Shown here piece after piece: positions 1 through 8,626 of a DNA stretch of 64,000 nucleotides. The notes beneath the pieces are model-generated. The model worked only from the letters and a program-made list of their open reading frames with translations, had not been told where the DNA came from and ran no database searches. Origin of the DNA: Pseudomonas paracarnis (lineage in GTDB: Bacteria; Pseudomonadota; Gammaproteobacteria; Pseudomonadales; Pseudomonadaceae); NCBI RefSeq assembly GCF_904063055.1, contig NZ_CAJFCN010000010.1, positions 62,001-126,000 of the forward strand. Direction: 5' to 3'. A program made the translations under genes and the position numbers. Numbering within the stretch: position 1 is the stretch's first letter; the number at the start of each line of letters is the position of its first letter.

Positions 1-1
1 C

Positions 2-1648
2 CGCGCGTTCCCGACCATCGACATCCCGGACCGTACCTGGCCGTCGAAGACCATCACCCAAGCGCCGATCTGGTGCAGCTCCGACCTGCGTGATGGCAAC
101 CAGTCGCTGATCGAGCCGATGGACGCGGTGAAAAAGCTGCGCTTCTGGAAGACCCTGGTGGCCGTTGGCGTAAAGGAAATCGAAGCCTCGTTCCCTGCCG
201 CGTCGCAAACCGACTTCGACTTCGTGCGCACCCTGATCGAAGACAACCACATCCCCGAGGACACCACCATCCAAGTGCTGACCCAGGGTCGTGAAGACTT
301 GATCGCACGCACCTTCGAATCTCTGCGCGGCGCGAAGAAAGCCATTGTGCACTTGTACAATGCCACCTCGCCGTCGTTCCGCCGCATCGTGTTCAACCAG
401 GACAAGGACGGCATCAAGGCCATCGCGGTCAACGCCGCCAAGCTGTTCGTCAAATACGCCGCCCAGCAGCCGGAAACCCAGTGGACCTTCGAATATTCCC
501 CAGAGACCTTCAGCGCCACTGAGCTTGAGTTCGCCAAGGAAGTCTGCGACGCGGTGATCGAGGTGTGGAACCCCACGCTTGAGCACAAGATGATCCTCAA
601 CCTGCCCGCCACGGTTGAATGCGCCACCCCTAACATCTATGCCGACCAGATCGAGTGGTTCGGTCGCCATATCAACCGTCGTGACAGCGTGATCATCAGC
701 CTGCACACCCACAACGACCGTGGCACTGGCGTGGCGGCCACCGAGTTGGGCCTGATGGCCGGCGCTGATCGTGTGGAAGGCTGCCTTTTTGGCAACGGCG
801 AGCGCACCGGGAACGTCGATTTGGTCACCGTGGCGCTGAACATGTACACCCAGGGCCTGGACCCGCAGTTGGACTTCTCGGACATTGACGGCGTGCGCAA
901 AGTGGTCGAGGAATGCAACCAGATCCAGGTGCACCCACGTCACCCGTATGTCGGCGACCTGGTCCATACCGCATTCTCCGGCTCGCACCAGGATGCGATC
1001 CGCAAGGGCTTCTCCCAGCAGAAAGACGATGCGTTGTGGGAAGTGCCGTACTTGCCGATCGACCCGGCCGATATTGGCCGCAGCTACGAGGCCGTGATCC
1101 GTGTGAACAGCCAGTCAGGCAAGGGCGGCATCGCCTACTTGCTGGAGCAGGAATACGACATCAGTTTGCCCCGTCGCATGCAGATCGAGTTCAGCCAGGT
1201 GGTACAGGCCGAAACCGATCGCGTGGGCCTGGAGATGACCGCGCCACAGATCTACGCCTTGCTGCAGCGTGAGTACTTGCAAGCCAACACGCCGTACGCG
1301 CTGGTCAGCCACCGCCTGCAGGAAGAGAACGGCAACAGCTTTGTCGAGGTGGAAGTCTCCGGCAAAGGCCAGGGCGAAACCAACCTGCACTGGAAAGGCA
1401 AAGGCAACGGCGCGCTGGAAGCCTTGGTGGCCGGCTTGCCGATTGGCGTTGAAATCATGGACTACAACGAGCATGCGATTGGTGCGGGTACCAATGCCAA
1501 GGCGGCGGCTTACATTGAACTGCGCGTGAACGGCGAACGCCCGGTGCATGGGGTGGGGATCGATGAAAACATCACTACCGCCAGCTTCAAGGCGCTGTTC
1601 AGTGCGCTGAACCGCTCGTTGAGCCAGTTGGAAGCCAAAGCGGCGTAA
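2..1648 (+). CDS. leuA: 2-isopropylmalate synthase, 5' end cut off by window edge
   Basis: Condenses acetyl-CoA with 2-ketoisovalerate, the first committed step of leucine synthesis, in the cytoplasm. The frame is open from base 2, so the gene starts upstream of the window; 548 codons of it are here. The visible N-terminal part reads DRTWPSK, then APIWCSSDLRDGNQ, the metal- and substrate-binding signature of the DRE-TIM metallolyase family. HTHNDRGTG follows in the barrel. The C-terminal third, with GAGTNAKAAAYIEL, fits the LeuA regulatory dimer domain that binds leucine. This is the long LeuA form typical of pseudomonads. It is followed by an intergenic hairpin and a palindromic repeat, and the next gene is convergent. 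Confidence 0.97.
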   Translation, partial: RAFPTIDIPDRTWPSKTITQAPIWCSSDLRDGNQSLIEPMDAVKKLRFWKTLVAVGVKEIEASFPAASQTDFDFVRTLIEDNHIPEDTTIQVLTQGREDLIARTFESLRGAKKAIVHLYNATSPSFRRIVFNQDKDGIKAIAVNAAKLFVKYAAQQPETQWTFEYSPETFSATELEFAKEVCDAVIEVWNPTLEHKMILNLPATVECATPNIYADQIEWFGRHINRRDSVIISLHTHNDRGTGVAATELGLMAGADRVEGCLFGNGERTGNVDLVTVALNMYTQGLDPQLDFSDIDGVRKVVEECNQIQVHPRHPYVGDLVHTAFSGSHQDAIRKGFSQQKDDALWEVPYLPIDPADIGRSYEAVIRVNSQSGKGGIAYLLEQEYDISLPRRMQIEFSQVVQAETDRVGLEMTAPQIYALLQREYLQANTPYALVSHRLQEENGNSFVEVEVSGKGQGETNLHWKGKGNGALEALVAGLPIGVEIMDYNEHAIGAGTNAKAAAYIELRVNGERPVHGVGIDENITTASFKALFSALNRSLSQLEAKAA

Positions 1649-1666
1649 GCATTGCCGTAATGCAAA

Positions 1667-1694
1667 AGGCCCCTGGGTGAGAATCCAGGGGCCT
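1667..1694 (-). terminator. Hairpin terminator between leuA and the convergent nitrilase-family gene
   Basis: A 10-bp perfect stem (AGGCCCCTGG with CCAGGGGCCT) around an 8-base loop. On the minus strand it is followed by TTTT, so it best fits a terminator for the minus-strand gene; on the plus strand it has no T run. Confidence 0.6.
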
Positions 1695-1698
1695 GATC

Positions 1699-1803
1699 GT
1701 TCCCACGCTCTGCGTGGGAATGCAGCCCTGGACGCTCTGCGTCCGCCCTTAGAAGCGGTACGCAGAGCGTCCCAAGAGGCGTTCCCACGCAGAGCGTGGG
1801 AGC
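1699..1803. repeat. Intergenic palindromic repeat cluster
   Basis: Two outer units, GTTCCCACGCTCTGCGTGGG at 1699 and a closely related inverted-core unit at 1781-1803 (GTTCCCACGCAGAGCGTGGG), flank an inner pair GACGCTCTGCGTC (1731-1743) and ACGCAGAGCGTC (1760-1771). Each outer unit is itself a palindrome. This kind of intergenic element is common in the P. fluorescens group. There is no coding capacity. Confidence 0.75.
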
Positions 1804-1815
1804 AATCTCAGAGCC

Positions 1816-2607
1816 TCAGACAAACTGAAAGCTATCGGCATCCAGATTCGCCGGGAATCGTGTACGGTAAGCCGCCAGCTCCGTCGCATCCAGGATCACC
1901 TGGAACACCCCATCCGCCTCCCCTCCACTCAGCAAAGTCTCACCCTGGAAATCCAACACCTGGCTATCGCCGGTGTAGGCAAACCCCTTGCCGTCGGTGC
2001 CCACCCGGTTCACCGCCGCCACGTAACACAGGTTCTCAATGGCCCGTGCCGGCAACAGCCGATTCCAATGCTGACGCCGAGCGCCCGGCCAGTTGGCGGT
2101 GTACAGCAGCAGGTCCGTATCCTGGGCGTCGCGGCTCCACACCGGGAAGCGCAGGTCATAGCAGATCAGCGGGCGAATGCGCCAACCCTTCAACTCGAAC
2201 TGCACCTGGCGCTCGCCGGGGGTGTAATGGTCATGTTCACCGGCCATGCGGAACAGGTGGCGCTTGTCGTAATGCAAGACCTCACCATCCGGCCGCGCCC
2301 ACAGCAGACGGTTGCGGTGGCTGCCATCGGCGGCCTGGATGATCACACTGCCGGTAATCACGGCCTGATACTTTGCCGCTTGGGCTTGGAGCCAATGATG
2401 GGTGGGGCCGCTTTCCGGCTCGGCGAGGGCTTCTGATTCCATGGAAAAACCGGTGGTGAACATCTCTGGCAGCACAATCAAGTCGGCGCCTTTGGCCTGC
2501 TCCAGCAGCAACTCGAAGTGTTCAAAGTTGGCTTGGCGGTCATGCCAGACCAGGCTCGTCTGCACCAGGGCAATGTTCAGATTGGGCAGTGCACTCAGAT
2601 CGCGCAT
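1816..2607 (-). CDS. Carbon-nitrogen hydrolase, omega-amidase (Nit2/YafV type)
   Basis: Predicted to hydrolyse omega-amides of 2-keto acids such as 2-oxosuccinamate or 2-oxoglutaramate. The 263-aa length fits the YafV/Nit2 group. The nitrilase Glu-Lys-Cys triad is visible: Glu in LIVLPEMFTTGF, Lys in HYDKRHLF and Cys in PLICYDLRFPVWSR. I chose the ATG at 2607 because the open frame continues upstream only inside the aminotransferase gene, and the translation from here starts with the usual N-terminal strand (LNIALVQTSLVW). It overlaps the upstream aminotransferase by 13 bases, suggesting translational coupling. The pairing matches the glutamine transaminase/omega-amidase couple, in which the amidase pulls the transamination forward. 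Exact substrate not proven. Confidence 0.9.
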   Translation of the reverse strand: MRDLSALPNLNIALVQTSLVWHDRQANFEHFELLLEQAKGADLIVLPEMFTTGFSMESEALAEPESGPTHHWLQAQAAKYQAVITGSVIIQAADGSHRNRLLWARPDGEVLHYDKRHLFRMAGEHDHYTPGERQVQFELKGWRIRPLICYDLRFPVWSRDAQDTDLLLYTANWPGARRQHWNRLLPARAIENLCYVAAVNRVGTDGKGFAYTGDSQVLDFQGETLLSGGEADGVFQVILDATELAAYRTRFPANLDADSFQFV

Positions 2608-3743
2608 AGTTTTTCCGCCGCTTGTCGCAACGTCTCCTCGCGTTTGGCAAAGCACAGGCGCACCAGGCGCTGGCCTTGGGGTGGGTGCTGGTAGAACACC
2701 GAAACCGGAATGGTCGCCACGCCATGTTCGCGGGTCATCCACAGGGACATGGCGACGTCATCCAGGTCTGGGCGAATCTGCGAGTAATCCACCAGTTGGA
2801 AGTAAGTGCCGGTCACCCGGGTAAAGCTCAAGCGCGATGGCGCCAGCAGGTCGCAGAACAGGTCACGTTTGGCCTGGTAAAAAGCCGGCAGTTCGTCGAC
2901 ATGCTCCGGATGTTCGGCCATGAAGTCTGCCAAAGCGTACTGCAAAGGGGTCACGCCGCAAAAGTTGACATATTGATGCACCTTGCGCAGTTCAGCTGTC
3001 AGGGCCGGCGGGGCGACCACGTAACCGGTTTTCCAGCCGGTCACGTGATAGGTCTTGCCGAAGGAGCTGACCACAAAGGCGCGCTGATACAGTTCCTGAT
3101 GGGCCAATATGCTGACGTGGGGCACACCGTCGAATACCAGGTGTTCGTAGACCTCATCGCTGATCAGATAAATATCACGGTCGCGGATCAGTTCGGCCAA
3201 CTGGTCCAGCTCGGCGCGGCTGATCAGCGCGCCGGTGGGGTTATGTGGCGAGTTGATGATGATCATGCGCGTGCGCGGTGAGAGCGCGGCCTTGATCTTG
3301 TCAAAGTCGAGGGCGAAGCCTTGCAGGCTCAATTGCACATGCACGCAGCGACCACCGGCCAGCTCGACCGACGGCTCGTAGCTGTCGTAGCTGGGGTCGA
3401 ACACGATGACTTCATCGCCGTTGCGGATGACCGCCTGGATCGCGCAAAAGATCGCCTCGGTGGCGCCTGGGGTGATGGTCACTTCGCTGTCGACATCCAC
3501 TGTGACGCCATAACTGCGGGCGATCTTGGCCGCCACTTGCTGACGCAACACGGGCAGGCCGGTCATCGGTGCGTATTGGTTATGGCCGAGGGCGATATGC
3601 TTGCCCACGGCATCGAGTAAACCTTGCGGGCCATTGAAATCCGGGAAGCCCTGGGACAGGTTGAGTGCGCCGGTTTCAGCGGCGAGTTGCGACATGGTGG
3701 TGAAAATGGTCGTGCCGACATTCGGCAGCTTGCTGGTGATCAT
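2595..3743 (-). CDS. PLP-dependent class I aminotransferase, methionine/glutamine transaminase type (YbdL-like)
   Basis: Predicted to transfer the amino group of methionine, glutamine or aromatic amino acids to a keto acid. It is a 382-aa fold-type I aminotransferase. The N-terminus (INLSQGFPDF-type stretch, here LNLSQGFPDFNGP), NSPHNPTGA and the PLP lysine in SSFGKTYHVTGWKTGY are all present; LVRLCFAKREETL near the end carries the carboxylate-binding Arg. Start ATG 3743 has AGGGG about eight bases upstream; a longer in-frame start at 3785 lacks this. It forms a two-gene operon with the omega-amidase downstream, which supports a role in methionine-salvage or glutamine transamination. Substrate preference is inferred from family and context. 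Confidence 0.9.
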   Translation of the reverse strand: MITSKLPNVGTTIFTTMSQLAAETGALNLSQGFPDFNGPQGLLDAVGKHIALGHNQYAPMTGLPVLRQQVAAKIARSYGVTVDVDSEVTITPGATEAIFCAIQAVIRNGDEVIVFDPSYDSYEPSVELAGGRCVHVQLSLQGFALDFDKIKAALSPRTRMIIINSPHNPTGALISRAELDQLAELIRDRDIYLISDEVYEHLVFDGVPHVSILAHQELYQRAFVVSSFGKTYHVTGWKTGYVVAPPALTAELRKVHQYVNFCGVTPLQYALADFMAEHPEHVDELPAFYQAKRDLFCDLLAPSRLSFTRVTGTYFQLVDYSQIRPDLDDVAMSLWMTREHGVATIPVSVFYQHPPQGQRLVRLCFAKREETLRQAAEKLCAI

Positions 3744-3817
3744 CGGAAGCCCCTGCAGGTGAGCCACAAGTTTTAAGCTGCCCACTGCATCGGGTCAAGG
3801 CACAAACGGTCGCGCAT

Positions 3818-3840
3818 AAAAAAGGGCTCCAAAGGAGCCC
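3818..3840 (-). terminator. Rho-independent terminator downstream of der
   Basis: GGGCTCC-AAA-GGAGCCC stem at 3824-3840; read on the minus strand it is followed by six T (A run at 3818-3823). It lies 37 bases past the der stop. Confidence 0.85.
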
Positions 3841-3877
3841 TCTCTTGCAGCGTGTCGCTTACAACGCAAAGCTGCCG

Positions 3878-5347
3878 TTATTTCTTGTCGCGGCGCTTCT
3901 TGTCGGCTTTCTTGTGGTGAGTCATCAAACGACGCTTCTTGTTCACCTGACGGTCAGTCAGTGTGTTCTTGTTGCCTTCGTATGGGTTCTCGCCACCCTT
4001 GAACTCGATACGGATCGGTGTACCGACCAGTTTCAAGACACGGCGGTAAGTGTTTTCCAGGTAACGCACGTAGGACTTGGGCACCTTCTCGATCTGGTTA
4101 CCGTGGATCACGATAATCGGCGGGTTGGCACCACCCAAGTGGGCGTAACGCAGTTTGATCCGGCGGTTGTTGACCATCGGCGGCGCGTGCTCGCCCACCG
4201 CGTCTTCCAGGATCTGGGTCAGACGGTTGGTCGGCCAGCGGGTAACCGCGGACTTGAACGAGTTCTGTACGGACGCGTAGAGGTTGCCCACGCCGGTGCC
4301 GTGCAGTGCCGAGATAAAGTGGATATCGGCGAACTCGACGAAGAACAACCGACGCTGCAGCTCGATTTTGACGAAATCGCGCTCGCTCGGCGTCATGCCG
4401 TCCCACTTGTTGATCGCGATCACAAGGGCGCGACCGGCTTCCAGGGCAAAGCCCAGCAAGTTGAGGTCGTGGTCCACCACGCCTTCGCGGGCGTCCATTA
4501 CGAAGATCACCACGTTGGCGTCTTTGATCGCTTGCAGGGTTTTGACCACGGAGAACTTTTCAACTTCTTCGTGGATCTTGCCGCGCTTGCGCACACCGGC
4601 GGTGTCGATCAGCGTGTACTTCTCGTCGTTACGCTCAAACGGGATGTAAATACTGTCGCGCGTGGTGCCGGGTTGGTCATAGACGATAACGCGGTCTTCA
4701 CCGAGCATACGGTTGACCAGGGTCGACTTGCCGACGTTCGGGCGGCCGATGATAGCGATCTTGATACCGTCTTTTTCGCTCGGGCCAGGAATGCGCTTGG
4801 CTTCCTCACCTTCAGCGACGATCTCTTCCTCGCCCTCTTCTTCCTCGACGTCATCCTTGGGGAAGTCGCGCAGGGCGATTTCCAGCATCTGGGTGATGCC
4901 GCGACCGTGGGCACCGGCGACCGGGATCGCATCGCCCAGGCCCATCGGGCTGAATTCGGCACGGGCTGCCTCAGGATCGATGTTGTCGATCTTGTTGGCG
5001 ACCAGATAGGAGCGCTTGTTGCGCTTGCGCAGGTGCTCGCCAATCATCTGGTCGGCAGCGGTATAGCCCGCGCGGGCGTCCACCAGGAACAACACGACAT
5101 CGGCTTCTTCAATGGCCAGCAGTGACTGCTCGGCCATTTTTTCGTCCATGCCATGCTCGTCACCGGAGATACCACCGGTGTCGACAATAATGTAGGAGCG
5201 CCCTTGCCACTTTGCCTCACCGTATTGGCGATCACGGGTCAGACCGGACAAGTCGCCGACAATGGCGTCGCGAGTCCTGGTCAGGCGGTTGAACAGGGTG
5301 GACTTGCCGACGTTAGGTCGGCCCACCAGGGCGATTACGGGAACCAT
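3878..5347 (-). CDS. der: Ribosome-associated GTPase Der (EngA)
   Basis: Essential double-Era GTPase for maturation of the 50S ribosomal subunit. It has 489 aa with two complete G domains: the first Walker A is VGRPNVGKSTLFNR at residue 8 or so, with VDTGG (G3) and NKID (G4). The second is IGRPNVGKSTLVNR near residue 200, with IDTAGVRKRG and NKWD. An acidic linker rich in E separates them, and the C-terminal KH-like domain ends in a Lys/Arg-rich tail (HHKKADKKRRDKK). ATG 5347 is preceded by GGAG; a GTG four codons upstream is possible but has no ribosome site of its own. Last gene of the hisS-yfgM-bamB-der series, separated from bamB by a hairpin. Confidence 0.98.
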   Translation of the reverse strand: MVPVIALVGRPNVGKSTLFNRLTRTRDAIVGDLSGLTRDRQYGEAKWQGRSYIIVDTGGISGDEHGMDEKMAEQSLLAIEEADVVLFLVDARAGYTAADQMIGEHLRKRNKRSYLVANKIDNIDPEAARAEFSPMGLGDAIPVAGAHGRGITQMLEIALRDFPKDDVEEEEGEEEIVAEGEEAKRIPGPSEKDGIKIAIIGRPNVGKSTLVNRMLGEDRVIVYDQPGTTRDSIYIPFERNDEKYTLIDTAGVRKRGKIHEEVEKFSVVKTLQAIKDANVVIFVMDAREGVVDHDLNLLGFALEAGRALVIAINKWDGMTPSERDFVKIELQRRLFFVEFADIHFISALHGTGVGNLYASVQNSFKSAVTRWPTNRLTQILEDAVGEHAPPMVNNRRIKLRYAHLGGANPPIIVIHGNQIEKVPKSYVRYLENTYRRVLKLVGTPIRIEFKGGENPYEGNKNTLTDRQVNKKRRLMTHHKKADKKRRDKK

Positions 5348-5379
5348 GCGGCTCTCCACTTCGTTATTTCAGAAAATAC

Positions 5380-5403
5380 AAAAGCCGCTGCAGGGCAGCG
5401 GCT
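5380..5403 (-). terminator. Hairpin between bamB and der
   Basis: AGCCGCTG (5383-5390) pairs with CAGCGGCT (5396-5403); on the minus strand it is followed by TTTTGTATTTT. It could terminate or attenuate transcription after bamB, making der expression partly independent. Confidence 0.6.
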
Positions 5404-5486
5404 GGTGCTCGGGGCAGCATCGTCAGATGCCGCATGCCCCGCCGAAGCAGGGCCGCCTGGGGGTTACCCCAAGCATAGTCAAACCT

Positions 5487-6638
5487 TTACTTGATGGTCA
5501 GGGCTTCCAGCTTGCCGCCGTTGCCATACACATAAAGCATGTTACCCACCACCAGCGGACGCGCACGCAGGCCGTCGCTGTCGATACGCTGGCGACCGAC
5601 AAAACGACCGTCCACCTGGCTCAGCAGGTGCAGGTAGCCTTCGAAGTCACCCACCGCGACGTAGCTGGAAAAGACTTCCGGTGCCGACAATTGACGGCGA
5701 GCCAGGGAGTCATTGCTCCACAGTGCAGTGGTGGAACGCTCATCCACACTTTCAACGGTGCCGGATGCAAGGCTCACATAGACGCTGCCAAACCCTTGGG
5801 CGACACCCGCATAGCTGGAAGCATCACGCTGCCAGTTGATGCGACCGCTTTGCAGGTCCAACGCGGCAACACGACCCTGGTAGGTGGCGACGTAGAGGGT
5901 TTCACCCGACAGCAGCAAGCCGCCGTCGATGTCGACCACGCGATCCAGTTCGGAACGACCTTGCGGGATGGCCACACGGGTTTCCCAGGCCGGCACGCCG
6001 TTCTGGGTATTCAGGGCAACCACTTTACCGGTCGACAGGCCAGCAACGGCCAGGTTGTTGGTCACAATCGGACCACTGGTACCGCGCAGGGTCAACACCG
6101 CTGGGGTGCTGTCGTACAACCAGCGTTGGTCGCCGGTGGAGGCATCCAGGCCGATCACGCGGTCATCCTGGGTTTGCACCACGACGATATCGCCGTTGGT
6201 CGCCGGTGCCGAGAGCACTTCACTGGTCACGCGAGCGCGCCATTTCTCTTCACCGGTGCTGGAGTCCAGCGCGACCACGTCACCCTTGAGGGTACCGATC
6301 AGCACCATGCCGTAGCCGACGCCCACACCGCCGGAAACCGGCAGTTCGAGGTCTTTCTTCCACTTGACGTCGCCGCTCATGCGATCCATGGCAACCACGA
6401 CACCAGTGGAATCAGTAGCCACGATGTTGTCGCCGTCAATCGCCGGCTGCAACAGGTTGTAGAGGTCGCCCTGCCCATCACCAATGGATTGGCTCCATTG
6501 TTTTTGCAGGACCACTTCTTCCTTGAAGCTGGTCAGCTCGGCAGGAGGCAGTTCTTTTTTGCTGTTGCTGCTGCAACCCGCGGCCAAAACGGCCAGAGCC
6601 AGCAATGCTGCATGTTTCCAACGGATCACGTCACGCAT
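5487..6638 (-). CDS. bamB: Outer-membrane assembly lipoprotein BamB
   Basis: Beta-propeller lipoprotein of the BAM complex, which folds and inserts outer-membrane proteins; anchored on the periplasmic side of the outer membrane. It has 383 aa. The signal peptide ends in a lipobox LAAGC at about residue 21, giving a lipidated Cys. Repeated PQQ/WD-like blades are visible (GDVVALDSSTGEEKWRARV, GRVAALDLQSGRINWQRD, GTVESVDERSTTALW). Start ATG 6638 gives the signal peptide directly; it overlaps the yfgM end by 8 bases, as in other gamma-proteobacteria. Neighbours hisS, yfgM and der are the standard context. Confidence 0.97.
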   Translation of the reverse strand: MRDVIRWKHAALLALAVLAAGCSSNSKKELPPAELTSFKEEVVLQKQWSQSIGDGQGDLYNLLQPAIDGDNIVATDSTGVVVAMDRMSGDVKWKKDLELPVSGGVGVGYGMVLIGTLKGDVVALDSSTGEEKWRARVTSEVLSAPATNGDIVVVQTQDDRVIGLDASTGDQRWLYDSTPAVLTLRGTSGPIVTNNLAVAGLSTGKVVALNTQNGVPAWETRVAIPQGRSELDRVVDIDGGLLLSGETLYVATYQGRVAALDLQSGRINWQRDASSYAGVAQGFGSVYVSLASGTVESVDERSTTALWSNDSLARRQLSAPEVFSSYVAVGDFEGYLHLLSQVDGRFVGRQRIDSDGLRARPLVVGNMLYVYGNGGKLEALTIK

Positions 6639-7272
6639 CCCCTTTGGCCAAGTCGTCGAGCTTGATTTGTAAGCCACCGACCGCCGCTTCATCAGACAGC
6701 GCCGCCTTGGCTTTTTGGTACGCAGCATGGGCTTCGTCGGTACGACCCAATTGGACCAACAGGTCGCCCTTGAGCTCTTCGCGAGTGGCCACGAATGCCT
6801 TGTCAGCATCGCCGTCGAGCAGTTTGAGTGCTTCGTCAGCCTTGTTCTGTGCCGCCAATACCTGTGCCAGGCGCTGACGTGCGATTTCACCCAGGGTCGG
6901 GTTGGTCGGCTTGTCGGCAATGGCCTTCAGCTCGGTGACGGCGTCATCCAGCTTGCCGGTATCGACCGCGACTTTCGCGACGAACAGGCTGCCGTACTGG
7001 GCGTAGGTGCTACCGCCGAATTCGTTCTTCAGCTTGCCGGCCAGATCCGCCACCTGCGCAGGGTCAGGCTTGCCGTCCGGGGTCAGGGTAGTTTCCAGCA
7101 GTTGCTGATAAACGATCGAGGCACCTTGGGACTGGTTGGCCTGATACTTGGTCCAGGCTTGCCAGCCGAACACCACCACTAGCGCCAGCAGGCCGCCTGT
7201 GACCAGGGGCTTGCCGTTACGCTGCCACCAGTCCTTGAACTCGGCCAGTTGCTCATCATCAGTACTCGACAC
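6631..7272 (-). CDS. yfgM: YfgM family TPR protein, ancillary SecYEG translocon subunit
   Basis: Inner-membrane protein with a large periplasmic TPR domain that associates with SecYEG and periplasmic chaperones. It has 213 aa. A short cytoplasmic N-terminus (DDEQLAEFKDWWQRNGKP) is followed by one membrane helix (LVTGGLLALVVVFGWQAW, residues about 24-42) and TPR-like helices with ATREELKGDLLVQLGRTDEA near the C-terminus. It sits between hisS and bamB with 41 bases to hisS, consistent with co-transcription. Confidence 0.93.
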   Translation of the reverse strand: MSSTDDEQLAEFKDWWQRNGKPLVTGGLLALVVVFGWQAWTKYQANQSQGASIVYQQLLETTLTPDGKPDPAQVADLAGKLKNEFGGSTYAQYGSLFVAKVAVDTGKLDDAVTELKAIADKPTNPTLGEIARQRLAQVLAAQNKADEALKLLDGDADKAFVATREELKGDLLVQLGRTDEAHAAYQKAKAALSDEAAVGGLQIKLDDLAKGDA

Positions 7273-7313
7273 CCCAATACTCCTTAATCGCTAAATTCGG
7301 CTGTTCGACAGCT

Positions 7314-8603
7314 TCAACCCTGCACGATGCAGGTGGCCAAGTGCGCAGCGAGCGCATCAAAGGCAATGTTCTGTTGTTCACCCTGGCCACGCAGGGGTTT
7401 GAAACCTATCACTTGCTGGGCCAGCTCGTCATCGCCGAGGATCAGTGCGTAAAGCGCACCGCTCTTGTCGGCCTTCTTGAACTGGCTCTTGAAGCTACCA
7501 GCGCCGGCATTGATCTGCAGGCGCAGGTTGGGCAACTGGTCACGTACTTTTTCGCTCAAGGCCAGGGCCGCCAGTTCGGCAGCCTCGCCGAAAGCGCACA
7601 GGTACACGTCCACCTGACGGGAAATCTCTTCCGGAACCTGCTCCAAGGTTTCCAGCAGCAGGATCAGCCGCTCGATGCCCATGGCAAAGCCTACGCCGGG
7701 GGTCGGCTTGCCGCCCATTTGCTCGACCAGGCCGTCGTAGCGACCACCGGCACACACGGTGCCCTGGGCGCCGAGCTTGTCGGTGACCCACTCGAACACG
7801 GTCTTGCTGTAGTAGTCGAGGCCACGCACCAGCTTGGGGTTGATCACGTAGGGAATACCGGCTGCATCCAGACGAGCCTTGAGGCCCTCGAAATGCACGC
7901 GGGACTCGTCGTCCAGGTAATCAGCCATTTTCGGCGCATCGACCAGCACGGCCTGGGTGTCGGCGTTCTTGGTATCCAGCACGCGCAACGGGTTGGTCTT
8001 CAGACGGCGTTGGCTGTCTTCGTCCAGCTTGTCCAGGTGGGCCGACAGATATTCGACCAGGGCTTCGCGATAGCGACCCCGGGACTCGCTGGTGCCCAGG
8101 CTGTTGAGTTCAAGCTTGACCGCATCGCGGATGCCCAGTTGGCCCCATAGGCGCCAGGTCAGCACGATCAGCTCGGCGTCGATGTCCGGGCCGTCCAGGT
8201 TGAAAACTTCGCAACCGATCTGGTGGAACTGGCGGTAACGGCCTTTCTGCGGGCGCTCGTGGCGGAACATCGGGCCGATGTACCAGAGCTTCTGGGTCTG
8301 GCCACCACCGGTGATGCCATGTTCCAGTACGGCACGCACGCACGCGGCCGTGCCTTCCGGACGCAGGGTCAGGGAGTCGCCGTTGCGGTCTTCGAAGGTG
8401 TACATCTCTTTTTCGACGATGTCGGTCACTTCACCGATGGAGCGTTTGAACAGCTCGGTGAACTCGACGATCGGCATACGGATCTGCTTGTAACCGTAGT
8501 TATCCAGCAGGCGCGCGACAGTGCTCTCGAAGTAGCGCCACAGTGGCGTCTGCTCCGGCAGGATGTCGTTCATGCCACGAATGGCTTGCAGAGACTTGCT
8601 CAC
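7314..8603 (-). CDS. hisS: Histidyl-tRNA synthetase
   Basis: Class II aminoacyl-tRNA synthetase that charges tRNA-His. It has 429 aa. Visible motifs are the N-terminal IRGMNDILPEQTP, motif 2 region MFRHERPQKGRYRQFHQIGCEVF, the histidine-specific LVRGLDYYSKTVFEW, and motif 3 GVGFAMGIERL. The C-terminal anticodon-binding domain has DLAAL-type helices and ends KPLRGQGEQQNIAFDAL. It is 23 bases downstream of ispG in a conserved operon. Confidence 0.98.
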   Translation of the reverse strand: MSKSLQAIRGMNDILPEQTPLWRYFESTVARLLDNYGYKQIRMPIVEFTELFKRSIGEVTDIVEKEMYTFEDRNGDSLTLRPEGTAACVRAVLEHGITGGGQTQKLWYIGPMFRHERPQKGRYRQFHQIGCEVFNLDGPDIDAELIVLTWRLWGQLGIRDAVKLELNSLGTSESRGRYREALVEYLSAHLDKLDEDSQRRLKTNPLRVLDTKNADTQAVLVDAPKMADYLDDESRVHFEGLKARLDAAGIPYVINPKLVRGLDYYSKTVFEWVTDKLGAQGTVCAGGRYDGLVEQMGGKPTPGVGFAMGIERLILLLETLEQVPEEISRQVDVYLCAFGEAAELAALALSEKVRDQLPNLRLQINAGAGSFKSQFKKADKSGALYALILGDDELAQQVIGFKPLRGQGEQQNIAFDALAAHLATCIVQG

Positions 8604-8626
8604 ATCAGATCCTTAAATTCGTTCAA

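Noticed and set aside
3845..5125. Long open frame on the plus strand antisense to der (426 codons)
   Set aside because: It mirrors the coding strand of der, has no ribosome site and no recognisable domain; a typical by-product of high GC third positions.
5262..6665. Long plus-strand frame antisense to bamB (467 codons)
   Set aside because: Lies opposite the well-supported bamB; composition is rich in His and Gln as usual for antisense frames in this genome.
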